A DNA stretch of 34,258 nt, taken from Gammaproteobacteria bacterium. GTDB taxonomy: Bacteria; Pseudomonadota; Gammaproteobacteria; S012-40. The first letter of the stretch is position 1; each line of letters opens with the position of its first letter. Below are positions 1 through 8,629 of this stretch, in pieces. The DNA is taken from assembly GCA_029879945.1 (NCBI GenBank), contig JAOUPJ010000002.1, positions 1 through 34,258 of the forward strand. Direction: 5' to 3'. Both the position numbers and the translations under genes were made by a program. The notes below the pieces were generated by a model. It saw only the letters and a list, made by a program, of their open reading frames with translations, ran no database searches and was not told the origin of the DNA.

Positions 1-1099
1 CATCCACTTCATTAAGCAGGGCCACCTCATCAGCAATGGGACGCCGTTCTTCTACCCACATTCTCAACACCTGAACGACTGCGGGAGGGTTTTTCTTGAC
101 CAGCGCAAACAAGAGATCGGTAACCTGATCCTTACGCAAACTGGTAAGCCGACCGACCATGCCAAAATCGATAAAGGCCACTCGATTTCCGGGCAAGGCA
201 ATCAAGTTTCCCAAATGGGGATCAGCGTGAAAAAAGCCGTCAACCAACACCATTTTGAGAATTGCTTTACCGCCTCGTCTGGCCAATTCCCGTCTGTCAA
301 AAGCGCCGTCAGTCTGGAGTAATAACTTGCGCCCGTGCGTTCCGCGTATAAATTCCTGAACATTGACTTGCTCACAGGTCCAGTCCCAATAGATTCTGGG
401 AATGACAACATTGGGATCATCCACAAATGATTTTGCGATCCGTTCGGCATTGCGTCCCTCTTCCTCCAGGTTTAGTTCCCGGCGCAAGGACTGCGCGAAT
501 TGTTTTACAATCTCAACCGGCTGGAAACGTTTCAACTCAGTAATATTATGCTCAGCAATTTCGGCCAGACGATTCAAGAGTCGCAAATCACCTTCGACCT
601 GTTTTTCGATTTGAGGACGCCGAAATTTTACGACAACTTCTTCGCCCGTTTTTAATCGGGCACGATGGACTTGTGCTATAGAAGCGGCGGCGAACGCTTC
701 TGAATCTAGCCTCTCCAATACCAAATTGGGATCAGCACCAAAGACTGCTTCAATCTCTTCCTGAAGTTCTTCTATTGGGAGTGGTTTGACTTGATCTTGC
801 AGGGTCTCAAATGCCGTAATCCACTCATCTGAAAACAAATCAACCCGAGTAGACAACAGCTGCCCTAATTTTATGAATGTGGGGCCAAGCTCCTCTAGCG
901 CCTTGACCACACGCTCAGGCGGTTCAATATCAGAAAGGGTGACAGACTCTTTAAAATGCAAGGCTCGGCCTGCCCGTTCCAGCGCATGGCTCATTCCCAG
1001 TCTACGAACCGTATCGCCAAAACCCCAGCGTATGAGCACGCTAGCGATTTCATGCAAACGCCCCAGATCACGCGCTGCGCTTAAAGTCTCCCATAGCAT
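1..1099 (-). CDS. UbiB/ABC1-family atypical kinase-like protein, partial (C-terminus beyond left edge)
   Basis: An uninterrupted minus-strand frame runs from an ATG at 1097-1099 to the window edge, about 366 residues. It carries the ABC1/UbiB/ADCK hallmarks: the KxGQ motif (FIKLGQLLSTR), the alanine-rich nucleotide loop and QVH motif (AAASIAQVHRA), a VVVKFRRP lysine strand, the HADPHLGNL catalytic loop and the DFGM metal-binding motif. Members of this family act as atypical kinases or ATPases; UbiB supports ubiquinone synthesis at the inner membrane. The usual length is about 540-560 residues, so the C-terminal part, including any membrane segments, lies outside the window. It starts 9 bases after the stop of the helical protein gene upstream, so the two are probably co-transcribed. 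Without the rest of the gene or any ubi neighbours I cannot separate true UbiB from an ABC1 paralogue. A second ATG at 1092-1094 lies in another frame. Confidence 0.9.
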   Translation of the reverse strand, partial: MLWETLSAARDLGRLHEIASVLIRWGFGDTVRRLGMSHALERAGRALHFKESVTLSDIEPPERVVKALEELGPTFIKLGQLLSTRVDLFSDEWITAFETLQDQVKPLPIEELQEEIEAVFGADPNLVLERLDSEAFAAASIAQVHRARLKTGEEVVVKFRRPQIEKQVEGDLRLLNRLAEIAEHNITELKRFQPVEIVKQFAQSLRRELNLEEEGRNAERIAKSFVDDPNVVIPRIYWDWTCEQVNVQEFIRGTHGRKLLLQTDGAFDRRELARRGGKAILKMVLVDGFFHADPHLGNLIALPGNRVAFIDFGMVGRLTSLRKDQVTDLLFALVKKNPPAVVQVLRMWVEERRPIADEVALLNEVD

Positions 1100-1108
1100 T
1101 CGTGCGTG

Positions 1109-1759
1109 TTACTTTTTTTCCTGAGGATTGATTGCTTCCGCCATACCGGAAAGTATGCCACTGGCGACTTGCGCGATTTGCTCGCTCAACTTACGTCCGG
1201 TGTGATTGGCAACTGCAGCCCCTTCTTTCATCAAGTTCGCCAACTGCTGCTGAATCTGTGCGGCGGCCTCCTTGGCCTCGTTTCCTGCAGACGTGCCACT
1301 ATTGTTAAAATGTTCTGCCAGGCGCTTGAGTACAGCTCCAGTCAATTCACCACTCTTCTGACCCACCTTATTGATGGCATCGATAAATATCCCTTCTACT
1401 GAACTCAGATCGTTAATCACTGACTTTAAATCTTCTTCTACAAACTCCTTGGCCTGTCCCAAGGTCTCTTCAGCCGCCAGTTTGGCGGCTTGTGCCGATT
1501 TTTTCAGGGCCTCATCTACCCCATTCAAGGCAGCTTTCAGCTTGGGTTCAACATCACCGGATTGATTTTTAAATCCTTCACTAAGACCTTCTGTAACCAG
1601 GGTCACAGCCCTGCGTATGGATTCCCTATCCAGTTGCCTTTCTGTCAGCGCCCTTAACGTTAGAGCACGAACCACTTCGGATAGTGCTTCCGTACTCTCA
1701 GAAGCCGCCTGCTTCGCTTCCTCCCTGATGGCTTCATCAGATTCAGACTGATCAGACAT
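1109..1759 (-). CDS. Helical protein of unknown function (resembles DUF6781), pairs with the ABC1 kinase gene
   Basis: This 216-residue soluble protein is rich in Ala, Glu, Lys and Ser and is predicted by eye to be almost all amphipathic helix. It has no signal peptide, cysteine cluster or recognised catalytic motif. I chose the ATG at 1757-1759 (MSDQSESDE) because GGGGAA lies 6-10 bases upstream; the frame stays open for 10 more codons but has no good ribosome site there. From memory the composition and the RALTLRALTERQLDRE region resemble DUF6781 proteins; that assignment is unverified. Its long helices also recall phasins. It sits directly ahead of the UbiB/ABC1 gene with 9 bases between, which suggests a shared transcript and possibly a role linked to that kinase or to membrane lipid or quinone handling. 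The function is unknown. Confidence 0.75.
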   Translation of the reverse strand: MSDQSESDEAIREEAKQAASESTEALSEVVRALTLRALTERQLDRESIRRAVTLVTEGLSEGFKNQSGDVEPKLKAALNGVDEALKKSAQAAKLAAEETLGQAKEFVEEDLKSVINDLSSVEGIFIDAINKVGQKSGELTGAVLKRLAEHFNNSGTSAGNEAKEAAAQIQQQLANLMKEGAAVANHTGRKLSEQIAQVASGILSGMAEAINPQEKK

Positions 1760-1994
1760 GATAATTCCCCTTATTTTTTCTACCACCACTTGCTATTTTG
1801 GCAGAAGTTAAACAACTAGACCAATAAAGAATCCCACACCTATTGGACAACAGCAAACTTGAAACTTTCCACACACACATCGTCTCGGGCTATTTGTACT
1901 TAGTCTTAAATAGGCTGCTGCTGAAGTGAATTGTGGTATTCGCAAGTTTAGACAAATATAATAGGCAATTGGCAAGGGTAAAAACAAAGTAGTC

Positions 1995-2351
1995 ATGAAA
2001 ATAAATAGCCAGGCTTTCAAACAATTAGATCAATTTGATTACCATAGTGTGTTAGAAGAGACCAAGGGAATCAGTCTGGTTTTATTCGTCAAACAGAGTT
2101 GCTCGTCTTGCAAGAGCTGGGCAAGCCTGCTGCTAAATTATCAAAACTTTCACCCAGCCATTCAGCTATTCTTACTGGATGTGGAACGTGACCCTGGTTT
2201 AGGGGAGGAATTTGAACTGTTCCACCTGCCCGGTATTTTTCTATATATCGATGGTCAGTTTCACGCGACTATTCAATCGGAAGCCAGGCTTTCTCAATTT
2301 GAGGCCGCAGTTCAAAAGGCTGTGTTTTCCCTTCCACAAGAGACGCCCTAG
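1995..2351 (+). CDS. Thioredoxin-like protein with a CSSC site
   Basis: This 118-residue protein has a thioredoxin-fold pattern: a beta strand (ISLVLFVKQ) leading into a C36-S-S-C39 motif followed by KSW, then a strand with aspartate (FLLDVERD), and a proline before a strand (HLPGIFLYIDG) at the usual cis-proline place. No signal peptide is visible, so it is probably cytoplasmic. Such small proteins act as thiol-disulfide reductases or redox-binding partners. The active pair is CSSC, not the CGPC of classical thioredoxin, so the redox potential and substrate may differ and it should not be called trxA. It is divergent from the helical protein gene at 1759, with about 235 bases between them that should hold both promoters. 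The next gene is 347 bases downstream. Confidence 0.8.
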   Translation: MKINSQAFKQLDQFDYHSVLEETKGISLVLFVKQSCSSCKSWASLLLNYQNFHPAIQLFLLDVERDPGLGEEFELFHLPGIFLYIDGQFHATIQSEARLSQFEAAVQKAVFSLPQETP

Positions 2352-2698
2352 TAGGTTTTGCTCATTAAATAACTAGCATATAGTCTATGGAAAATAATTA
2401 AACAGTTTCATCAACATTTTGTAAAAAAAATTACTTTCTATTTCAACCGCTTTTCTGATTTTTACTTTTTCTTTTCCTTTCGCCCTTGAATAAGCGACCT
2501 TTTAGAACTAAAAATATGTACTCATTTGGTTGGCGCATCGTTCTCTACCACTGGGCAAACAGTAACCAACGTGTTTTTAAACCCGATTGGTGTGTTACCA
2601 GGTAACGAGAAGATCGTTGGACAAAATCTTCGCGCTTTTGGCACGATATTGTTTTGATACCGCTTTATCAAACTTACTTATTTCTGGGAACAATCTAA
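2352..2698. other. Intergenic region with a GTTACC-A-GGTAAC inverted repeat
   Basis: The 347 bases between the thioredoxin-like gene and the GGDEF-EAL gene hold no convincing reading frame. The first half is AT-rich with T and A runs. At 2594-2606 there is a perfect 6-bp inverted repeat, GTTACC and GGTAAC around a single A, about 95 bases before the GGDEF-EAL start; it could be an operator. I see no clear terminator hairpin after the thioredoxin-like gene and no confident -35/-10 pair. Confidence 0.5.
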
Positions 2699-4816
2699 AT
2701 GGATATGCAAAACGGAAGAACCATTACTTCTGTTTCGGGAGACTCTTACTCTTCAGTTTTTTCCGAGCTTCATGCACTGGGTGATCGTTCAACCACCGCA
2801 TTATTTTCACTGGACGCCGAAGGAAATATCACCGCATATAGCGGCAGCCTTACTGCCGATGCCAACGCAATGATCGGGACCAGCATCTTTAGTGAATCAA
2901 ACCCTCTGAATGTGTTATCCCCTTATTTTGAATTTCTCATTGCCGGGGATACGATTTCTGAAAACTGTGTGCTGGAAGACAGACGTTATCGCGTCACCCT
3001 TATTCCCATTAAATTTAACAAATCCATCGTATCGATTTCAGGCACTCTAATTCGCAATTCCGATATAGAACTCACGCTCAGTAAGTTGACTGAATTCCAA
3101 CGGCATTACTTGTTATTGTCTCAATACTCCAGCGACATCATTACTTCACTGGACGATCAAGGGTCTGTGACCTATGCATCACCCACACTACAACGCGTAT
3201 TGGGGTACAGCAGCGGCGATTTAATCGGGGGCCCCATCTATGAACTCTTCAGCGGCGAAGATACCCGCGCAAAAAAGAGAGTCTTTAGCAAGATTCTTAG
3301 CCAGCTTCCTGGCCAATCCACTAGCTATCGGATTCAACGCAAAGACGGTGAGTTTATTTGGTTAGAGACCACCACCCGAGCCATCCTGCAGGGAACGCAG
3401 GAAGACCCCAAAGAGATCCTGACCGTTTCACGAGATGTGACCGAGCGCAAGGAAACAGAGGAACGTCTCCTTTATCTAGCAAACTATGACTCCCTTACCG
3501 GATTACCCAATCGTGCCCTGTTTCGTGATCGACTTCGTCGCGCCATTGCCAGGGCTCAACGCAACGACACCCGAGTTGCCCTGCTGTTTTTGGATCTGGA
3601 TCGATTTAAAAATATTAATGACAGCCTGGGTCACCAGGCCGGCGACCAATTATTACGGGGCGTGGCCAGACGTCTCAAGCACTATGCGCGAAAAGGGGAC
3701 ACCATCGCACGATTGGGGGGTGACGAGTTTACCGTGATTTTGGAAGGGATAAATCACCCTGATGACGCTGCAGTAGTCGCTAAAAAGATTCTGGAACTCA
3801 TGGAACCCGCCTTCAAGGTAGATGGCCACGAAGTAGTCGCCTCGCCCAGCATTGGGATCACCGTCTATCCAGACGATGCGGCTGATATGCGTACCCTGCT
3901 TAAGAATGCCGACACAGCCATGTATCGCTCTAAAGAGCGCGGAAGAAACCGCTATCAGTTCTACACCTCTGATATGAACGCCAAGGCCTATCAGTACCTG
4001 TTACTGGAAAATAATCTGCGCCATGCCCTGGAACGCGAGGAATTCTGCCTGCATTTTCAACCGCAATTGGATTTGCACACTCAGGGAATTATCGGCATTG
4101 AGGCCCTGCTGAGGTGGAACCACCCGGAGCAAGGACTGATATCGCCGGAAAATTTTATTCCCTTTACCGAGGAGACCGGACTAATCATTCCCATCGGCCA
4201 ATGGGTGCTGCGCGCAGCATGTAAGGAAGCCATGCACTGGCAACGCTCCGGGCTGGCTCCCGTGAGAGTTGCAGTCAATCTCTCGATGCGCCAATTTCGT
4301 CAGAAAGACTTTGTCAACATGGTGGCCGAAGCGCTGGACGAAAGTGGCCTGGAAGCCAAATATCTGGAGTTGGAGATTACCGAAAGTTTTCTCGCGCACA
4401 ACGTGGAACAAGCCACCGCGATTCTGCGGGATCTACACGATTTGGGGGTACAGCTATCCATAGACGATTTTGGAACGGGTTATTCCTCCTTGAACTATCT
4501 GCGAAATTTTCCGCTCAACACGCTCAAGATAGACCAGTCCTTCGTACAGGACATTTCAAAAAATCCGGAAGGGGCAACCATCGCCGAGGCCATTATTGCG
4601 CTGGGGCAAAGTCTGGGGCTCAACGTAATGGCTGAGGGTGTGGAGTCAGAAGATCAGGTCTTTTTCCTCCGTGGCCGTGGTTGTGATCAGGTCCAGGGAT
4701 ATCTGTTCAGCCACCCCTTACCTTCCGATCAGGTCATGAGCTGGATGAGGCGAAATCGCAAACATCAAACCCTGTACGAACAACATCACCTGTGGCCAGA
4801 GGCCGCTCGACTCTAG
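2699..4816 (+). CDS. PAS-GGDEF-EAL cyclic-di-GMP signalling protein
   Basis: This 705-residue protein has an N-terminal sensor-like segment (about 1-130), a PAS domain (about 135-255, ending in the typical DVTERKETEERL linker), a GGDEF domain (about 256-425) and an EAL domain (about 432-690). The cyclase site GGDEF is intact at 340-344, with an RxxD product-inhibition site (RKGD, 331-334) five residues before it. The phosphodiesterase side keeps EALLRW (468-473), NLSMRQF, ELEITES and DDFGTGYSS (589-597), the residues that bind metal and c-di-GMP. Both activities therefore look possible, which is less common than one degenerate domain. No transmembrane helix is seen, so it should be cytoplasmic and sense its signal through PAS. 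It could control motility or biofilm, but nothing nearby identifies the target. The ATG at 2699 is followed by a second in-frame ATG two codons later. Confidence 0.93.
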   Translation: MDMQNGRTITSVSGDSYSSVFSELHALGDRSTTALFSLDAEGNITAYSGSLTADANAMIGTSIFSESNPLNVLSPYFEFLIAGDTISENCVLEDRRYRVTLIPIKFNKSIVSISGTLIRNSDIELTLSKLTEFQRHYLLLSQYSSDIITSLDDQGSVTYASPTLQRVLGYSSGDLIGGPIYELFSGEDTRAKKRVFSKILSQLPGQSTSYRIQRKDGEFIWLETTTRAILQGTQEDPKEILTVSRDVTERKETEERLLYLANYDSLTGLPNRALFRDRLRRAIARAQRNDTRVALLFLDLDRFKNINDSLGHQAGDQLLRGVARRLKHYARKGDTIARLGGDEFTVILEGINHPDDAAVVAKKILELMEPAFKVDGHEVVASPSIGITVYPDDAADMRTLLKNADTAMYRSKERGRNRYQFYTSDMNAKAYQYLLLENNLRHALEREEFCLHFQPQLDLHTQGIIGIEALLRWNHPEQGLISPENFIPFTEETGLIIPIGQWVLRAACKEAMHWQRSGLAPVRVAVNLSMRQFRQKDFVNMVAEALDESGLEAKYLELEITESFLAHNVEQATAILRDLHDLGVQLSIDDFGTGYSSLNYLRNFPLNTLKIDQSFVQDISKNPEGATIAEAIIALGQSLGLNVMAEGVESEDQVFFLRGRGCDQVQGYLFSHPLPSDQVMSWMRRNRKHQTLYEQHHLWPEAARL

Positions 4817-4883
4817 GGAACTCGCCCAAAGTTTGCTCACATAGTGTATACTGCGGCCTTTTCTATTCTGTTCAGAGGATGGC

Positions 4884-5753
4884 ATGAACTTCGAAATTCT
4901 GCGAGAAATGGAGGGTTTTACCCAGGACATGTTCAACAACATAATCGGTTTCCAGGAACGCGACCATGCAGCGTGGAATACCGACCTGACTTTCTCCCAA
5001 AGAATCAGCAAGTTACCCCTGCATTATCTTATCTTTAGCAATGCAGACAGAAATCCAGAGACCCATGGTCCGACCATCGCCCATTTCTATCCCCTGCGTT
5101 GGGAAATGCAAACCCTGGCGAAGTACGCCAAACAAGTCGCCAAAAAACCCGTGATTTTCGATCTCTACGCGCGAAACGGATTCGTCGGAAGTCTCTTGGC
5201 AAGAGAAGGGGTGAAGGTAGTAGGCTGGAAAAACGCCTTGCTCAAGCCCAATCAAATCGAGTCTTTCTACGACGAGCAGAATTATGAAATGCGGGATAAT
5301 CCCCCGGAGGCCAGTGAACAAGCCGATGTGGTGTTTGCCAATTGGACCCCATCCGGTGTGGACGATACCCAGCACATTCTATCGCTCAAGCCAAAGATGA
5401 TCGTCTATATCTACACGCAACATATTAACGAGCATAGCGAAGAACGTCAGACTGGCACAGAAGACTCTTTCGGAAAAACGCTACCTGACAACTATGCCCT
5501 GGTGGACGAGTGGCAGGTGACACGTCCTGAAAATGTGTTACATGAAGTCTGGCCAGATCTGACTGCAAACATTGAAGAAACCAGAACAGTGCGTGTGTTT
5601 GCGCTAAAAGACTTCGATCCCGCCCTATTCATGCGCCTGGAAGCACCAAAAGGAAAATGCTACGACTGGGAAAGCGAGTTAAACATGGCTGAAACGGCCA
5701 TGGAAGCGAAACAGTATCTGAAAAAGCATGGTTTTCCTAGCGGGAGTTTTTAG
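4884..5753 (+). CDS. Uncharacterised protein with a methyltransferase-like (Rossmann) core
   Basis: I do not recognise this 289-residue protein by name. The central part (about 85-200) reads like a class I SAM-dependent methyltransferase: KKPVIFDLYARNGFVGSLLA resembles motif I (beta strand, acidic residue, glycine-rich turn), followed by VKVVGW as the second strand and ADVVFANWTP as a possible motif IV. Motif I is not the canonical ExGxGxG, so SAM binding is an inference. The N-terminal section is aromatic and histidine-rich (LPLHYLIF, IAHFYPLRWEM) and could be substrate-binding. There is no signal peptide. The ATG at 4884 has AGAGGA seven bases upstream, and TATACT at 4847-4852 is a possible -10 box, so it probably has its own promoter after the GGDEF-EAL gene. 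The substrate is unknown. Confidence 0.7.
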   Translation: MNFEILREMEGFTQDMFNNIIGFQERDHAAWNTDLTFSQRISKLPLHYLIFSNADRNPETHGPTIAHFYPLRWEMQTLAKYAKQVAKKPVIFDLYARNGFVGSLLAREGVKVVGWKNALLKPNQIESFYDEQNYEMRDNPPEASEQADVVFANWTPSGVDDTQHILSLKPKMIVYIYTQHINEHSEERQTGTEDSFGKTLPDNYALVDEWQVTRPENVLHEVWPDLTANIEETRTVRVFALKDFDPALFMRLEAPKGKCYDWESELNMAETAMEAKQYLKKHGFPSGSF

Positions 5754-5765
5754 TAGACAAAAAAA

Positions 5766-5786
5766 ATCCCGTGTCAGCCACGGGAT
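5766..5786 (-). terminator. Rho-independent terminator after the Sel1-repeat gene
   Basis: ATCCCGTG (5766-5773) and CACGGGAT (5779-5786) form a perfect 8-bp stem with a 5-base loop. Read on the minus strand it is followed by a run of eight T residues (5759-5766), 35 bases past the Sel1 gene stop. The plus side has no T run, so it acts mainly on the minus-strand transcript. Confidence 0.85.
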
Positions 5787-5820
5787 CTAACCCCAGTTTC
5801 AGAACATTATCATTATTGTT

Positions 5821-6657
5821 TTATTGCGTAGCCAGATCAACCGCGAGTAAACCGCGAGATTTGGCCTGATCCCTCTCTTCCTCAGACAAAACTGTTACTA
5901 ATTCATTCATGGCGCGGTAGGCGTCTGCATCACCGGCATCAGATGCCTTGCTGTACCAGTGCAGGGCTTCGACTACGTTTCGTGGCGTCGCAACGCCCGC
6001 TTCATGCATCGCACCCAGTAGGTATTGAGCTCGTGTTACACCTTGATTGGCGGCACGCTCATACCAATACAAAACTTTTTTATCGTCTTTCTTAACGCCC
6101 TTGCCGTAGTAATACATCAATGCAAGATTGAACTGTGCATGGGCGAAGCCGTTATTCGCGGCCTTTTCATACCAATAGGCAGACTTTTCCAGGTCTTGTT
6201 TGACACCTTCACCCTGTCTATACATATTACCCATATTGAATTGGGCGGTGGCATAGCCTTGTTCTGCGGCCTTTTTAAACCATTTCACCGCTTTGGACAT
6301 ATTCTTTTCTACACCCTCACCGTCCGCAAACAATTGACCCAGGTCGATTTGAGCGGGAGCGAAACCGTTATTCGCTGCTTTAATGTACCACTCGAGTGCA
6401 AGCTCGTAGTTGCGGGCATGACCATCCTCACCATCTCGATAACGTCTACCCATTAGATATTGCGCCATCGGCTCACCACCTTCAGCGAGTGTCTTGAGCA
6501 TATCTTCATCTACAGTCTCTTGAAGCTGAATGGCCTTGCTGCCAGTACTCACACCCAATTTACTACTTAAAGCCAATGCATCCGTCGATACGGTCATAGC
6601 GCTAACTACGCCAAGGGCAATTAGAAGATTGAATGTGGCAACAGACTTGAGTTTCAT
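5821..6657 (-). CDS. Exported Sel1-like repeat protein
   Basis: I choose the ATG at 6655-6657 because it gives a clean signal peptide (MKLKSVATFNLLIALGVVSA, cleavage probably after ALA near residue 29) and has AGGA upstream; the frame continues 13 codons further with no ribosome site. The mature part holds about five consecutive Sel1-like repeats of roughly 36 residues, recognised by A-Q-x-x-L/M-G, a G-x-G-V turn and A-x-x-W-Y/F-x-K-A-A-x-x-G. Sel1 repeats form alpha-solenoids that bind other proteins. In Gram-negative bacteria exported versions often sit in the periplasm as scaffolds or regulators. The total is 278 residues. It stands alone, is divergent from the UMF1 transporter gene and has its own terminator. 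No enzymatic residues are present and the partner is unknown. Confidence 0.88.
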   Translation of the reverse strand: MKLKSVATFNLLIALGVVSAMTVSTDALALSSKLGVSTGSKAIQLQETVDEDMLKTLAEGGEPMAQYLMGRRYRDGEDGHARNYELALEWYIKAANNGFAPAQIDLGQLFADGEGVEKNMSKAVKWFKKAAEQGYATAQFNMGNMYRQGEGVKQDLEKSAYWYEKAANNGFAHAQFNLALMYYYGKGVKKDDKKVLYWYERAANQGVTRAQYLLGAMHEAGVATPRNVVEALHWYSKASDAGDADAYRAMNELVTVLSEEERDQAKSRGLLAVDLATQ

Positions 6658-6793
6658 AGTTATCATCCTAGTGCTGGTGATCTCGATATGGTGCACATGG
6701 TAGTTGGCGGAGATTTATACTCACTTAAGGACAAGGTTTTTTTGTTAGACTTGGCCTAAAATACATATCAACTCCTTGAAGCCAGTGGCAAAT

Positions 6794-8089
6794 ATGCAGA
6801 ATAAAATTTCCAAACCCAAGCGTATTGAGATATTTAGTTGGGCAATGTTTGACTTTGCCAACTCCGGTTATACCACCGTTGTACTGACTGCAGTCTTTAA
6901 TACCTACTTCGTGGGCGTAGTGGCAGCCGGTGGTGAAAGCGGTGCCGCGACCTTCCTTTGGACCATTACTACCGCCATTGCAAACATCGTAGTATTGATC
7001 AGTGCACCCCTGATAGGTGCAATGGTGGATCAAACCGCTTCGAAAAAACGCTTTTTGTTTGTGGCCACACTGAGTTGTGTGCTTGCCACAGCCTGTCTCT
7101 ATTTCGTTGGACCCGGAGATGTGGTGTTGGCCATGACTTTAATCATCATTGCCAATATTATGTTCTACACAGGAGAGAACCTGATTTCCGCCTTTCTGCC
7201 AGAAATCACCACGCCTGAAAAGATGGGTAGGATCTCCGCCATGGGTTGGACTCTGGGGTATCTGGGTGGCATGCTCACCCTGGTTCTGTGTCTGGCCTAT
7301 ATAAATAGTGCCACATCACGTGGTGAAACGGCGGCACAATTTGTACCTGCCAGCATGCTCATCGTGGCAGTGGTTTTTGCCCTGGCGGCTGCACCCACTT
7401 TTATCTGGCTGAAAGAGCGAGCACAAGCCAAACCAGCCACATCAGAAGGAAACCTTGTTCGGCAGGCGTATCGGCGTTTAAAGCAAACCTTCGAGCATGC
7501 ACGATCATTTCAGGACCTGTTTCGTTTTCTCATCACACTCACCGTATTTCACAGCGGGATAATGACTGTCATAGTATTGGCGGCTATCTACGCCCAAGAG
7601 GAAATGGGATTTACGACCGAAGACACCATCAAACTCATTTTGATCGTCAATGTCTCAGCCGCCGTCGGCGCGGCCCTATTTGGATTTATCCAGGACAAGA
7701 TTGGCTCTAAAAAAACATTAATGACGACGTTGATTCTGTGGATCATATCTATGGTCTACCTGTTTCAATTAGACGATCGCTTCTCATTTTGGATCGCCGC
7801 TAATCTAATCGGCATCGCATTGGGTTCGTCTCAAAGTGCCGGAAGAGCCATGATAGGACTCTTCTCTCCGGTTGAGCGTTGCGGGGAGTTTTTTGGATTG
7901 TGGGGCTTGGCGACCAAGTTGGCCGCTGTATGCGGTCCGCTTTGCTATGGCTTTATCACCTATGTCACGGCAGGAAACCACCGCATCGCCTTATTATCTA
8001 CCACAGTCTTTTTTTTCCTAGGCCTGATTTTGTTACTGACTGTTAATGAATCCAGAGGAATTAAGGCCGCCCATGGTGAGACTGATTAG
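6794..8089 (+). CDS. UMF1-family MFS transporter (Atg22-like)
   Basis: This protein of about 431 residues has roughly twelve hydrophobic segments. It begins with the UMF1/Atg22-like signature SWAMFDFANSGYTTVVLTAV, and a later SAVG-type loop and GSSQSAGRAMIGLFSP in the second half fit the same family. It is an inner-membrane permease. Substrates of bacterial UMF1 proteins are largely unknown; eukaryotic Atg22 exports amino acids from the vacuole. The frame opens upstream at a TTG (6776) and a GTG (6785), but I prefer the ATG at 6794. No strong ribosome site distinguishes the three. It is 60 bases upstream of the deaminase gene in the same orientation, so the transporter, deaminase and mob/moe genes may share a transcript. 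A purine or nucleoside substrate is a guess from context only. Confidence 0.85.
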   Translation: MQNKISKPKRIEIFSWAMFDFANSGYTTVVLTAVFNTYFVGVVAAGGESGAATFLWTITTAIANIVVLISAPLIGAMVDQTASKKRFLFVATLSCVLATACLYFVGPGDVVLAMTLIIIANIMFYTGENLISAFLPEITTPEKMGRISAMGWTLGYLGGMLTLVLCLAYINSATSRGETAAQFVPASMLIVAVVFALAAAPTFIWLKERAQAKPATSEGNLVRQAYRRLKQTFEHARSFQDLFRFLITLTVFHSGIMTVIVLAAIYAQEEMGFTTEDTIKLILIVNVSAAVGAALFGFIQDKIGSKKTLMTTLILWIISMVYLFQLDDRFSFWIAANLIGIALGSSQSAGRAMIGLFSPVERCGEFFGLWGLATKLAAVCGPLCYGFITYVTAGNHRIALLSTTVFFFLGLILLLTVNESRGIKAAHGETD

Positions 8090-8149
8090 TAAAACCTGCA
8101 CGATTTATGCTCTAATGGGAATGAGACAGAAAACATTCACAGGTGACTC

Positions 8150-8629
8150 GTGACCAAGCCAGACGCAAAATTTATGTTGGCTGCCATCAGTGATGCCAAG
8201 GCGCATCTTAGCGACGAAGGAGGCGGACCGTTTGGCGCTTGTATAGAAAAAGATGGCAACATCCTGGCAATTGCCCACAACACGGTCTTGGAAAATACTG
8301 ATCCAACCTGTCATGCCGAGGTCAATGCCATTCGGATTGCCGCAAAAAAGATCGGCAATCATGATCTGAGTGGTTGCACCATTTACTCCACCACCGAGCC
8401 TTGTCCCATGTGCTTTAGCGCCATCCATTGGGCCAATATCGAACACATCGTGTATGGAACGAATATTTCCGATGCACAAGATCTGGGCTTTAACGAATTG
8501 ACCGTGAGCAATCAGCTGATGAAAAGCGAGGGAGGATCAAAGGTAGTCATTACCGCAGATTTTATGCGGGACGAGTGCCTGGATCTATTCAAAGCGTGGA
8601 AAGAAAACACCAGTGGTATTGTGTACTGA
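8150..8629 (+). CDS. Guanine-deaminase-like CDA-fold nucleobase/nucleoside deaminase
   Basis: This 159-residue protein has a complete cytidine-deaminase-fold zinc site: H55-A-E57 in CHAEVNAIR and P84-C85-x-x-C88 in TTEPCPMCFSA. E57 would be the proton shuttle, and H55, C85 and C88 the zinc ligands. The GGGPFGA loop near residue 26 and the overall length match small guanine deaminases of the Bacillus GuaD type, which convert guanine to xanthine, but other purine or nucleoside deaminases share this pattern. The start is a GTG at 8150-8152, preceded by AGGTGA. The stop codon is directly followed by the mobA ATG, so translation of the two is probably coupled. Its place next to molybdenum cofactor genes is suggestive, because xanthine is the substrate of a molybdoenzyme, but that link is an inference. 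Confidence 0.85.
   Translation: MTKPDAKFMLAAISDAKAHLSDEGGGPFGACIEKDGNILAIAHNTVLENTDPTCHAEVNAIRIAAKKIGNHDLSGCTIYSTTEPCPMCFSAIHWANIEHIVYGTNISDAQDLGFNELTVSNQLMKSEGGSKVVITADFMRDECLDLFKAWKENTSGIVY

Noticed and set aside
1808..2020. A 70-codon minus-strand frame overlapping the start of the thioredoxin-like gene.
   Set aside because: It overlaps a real gene on the other strand, lies in the divergent promoter gap and has no ribosome site.
2635..2651. TGGCACG-N-TTGTTT resembling a sigma-54 promoter upstream of the GGDEF-EAL gene.
   Set aside because: The TTG block is one base too close to TGGCAC and the required GC at -12 is missing.
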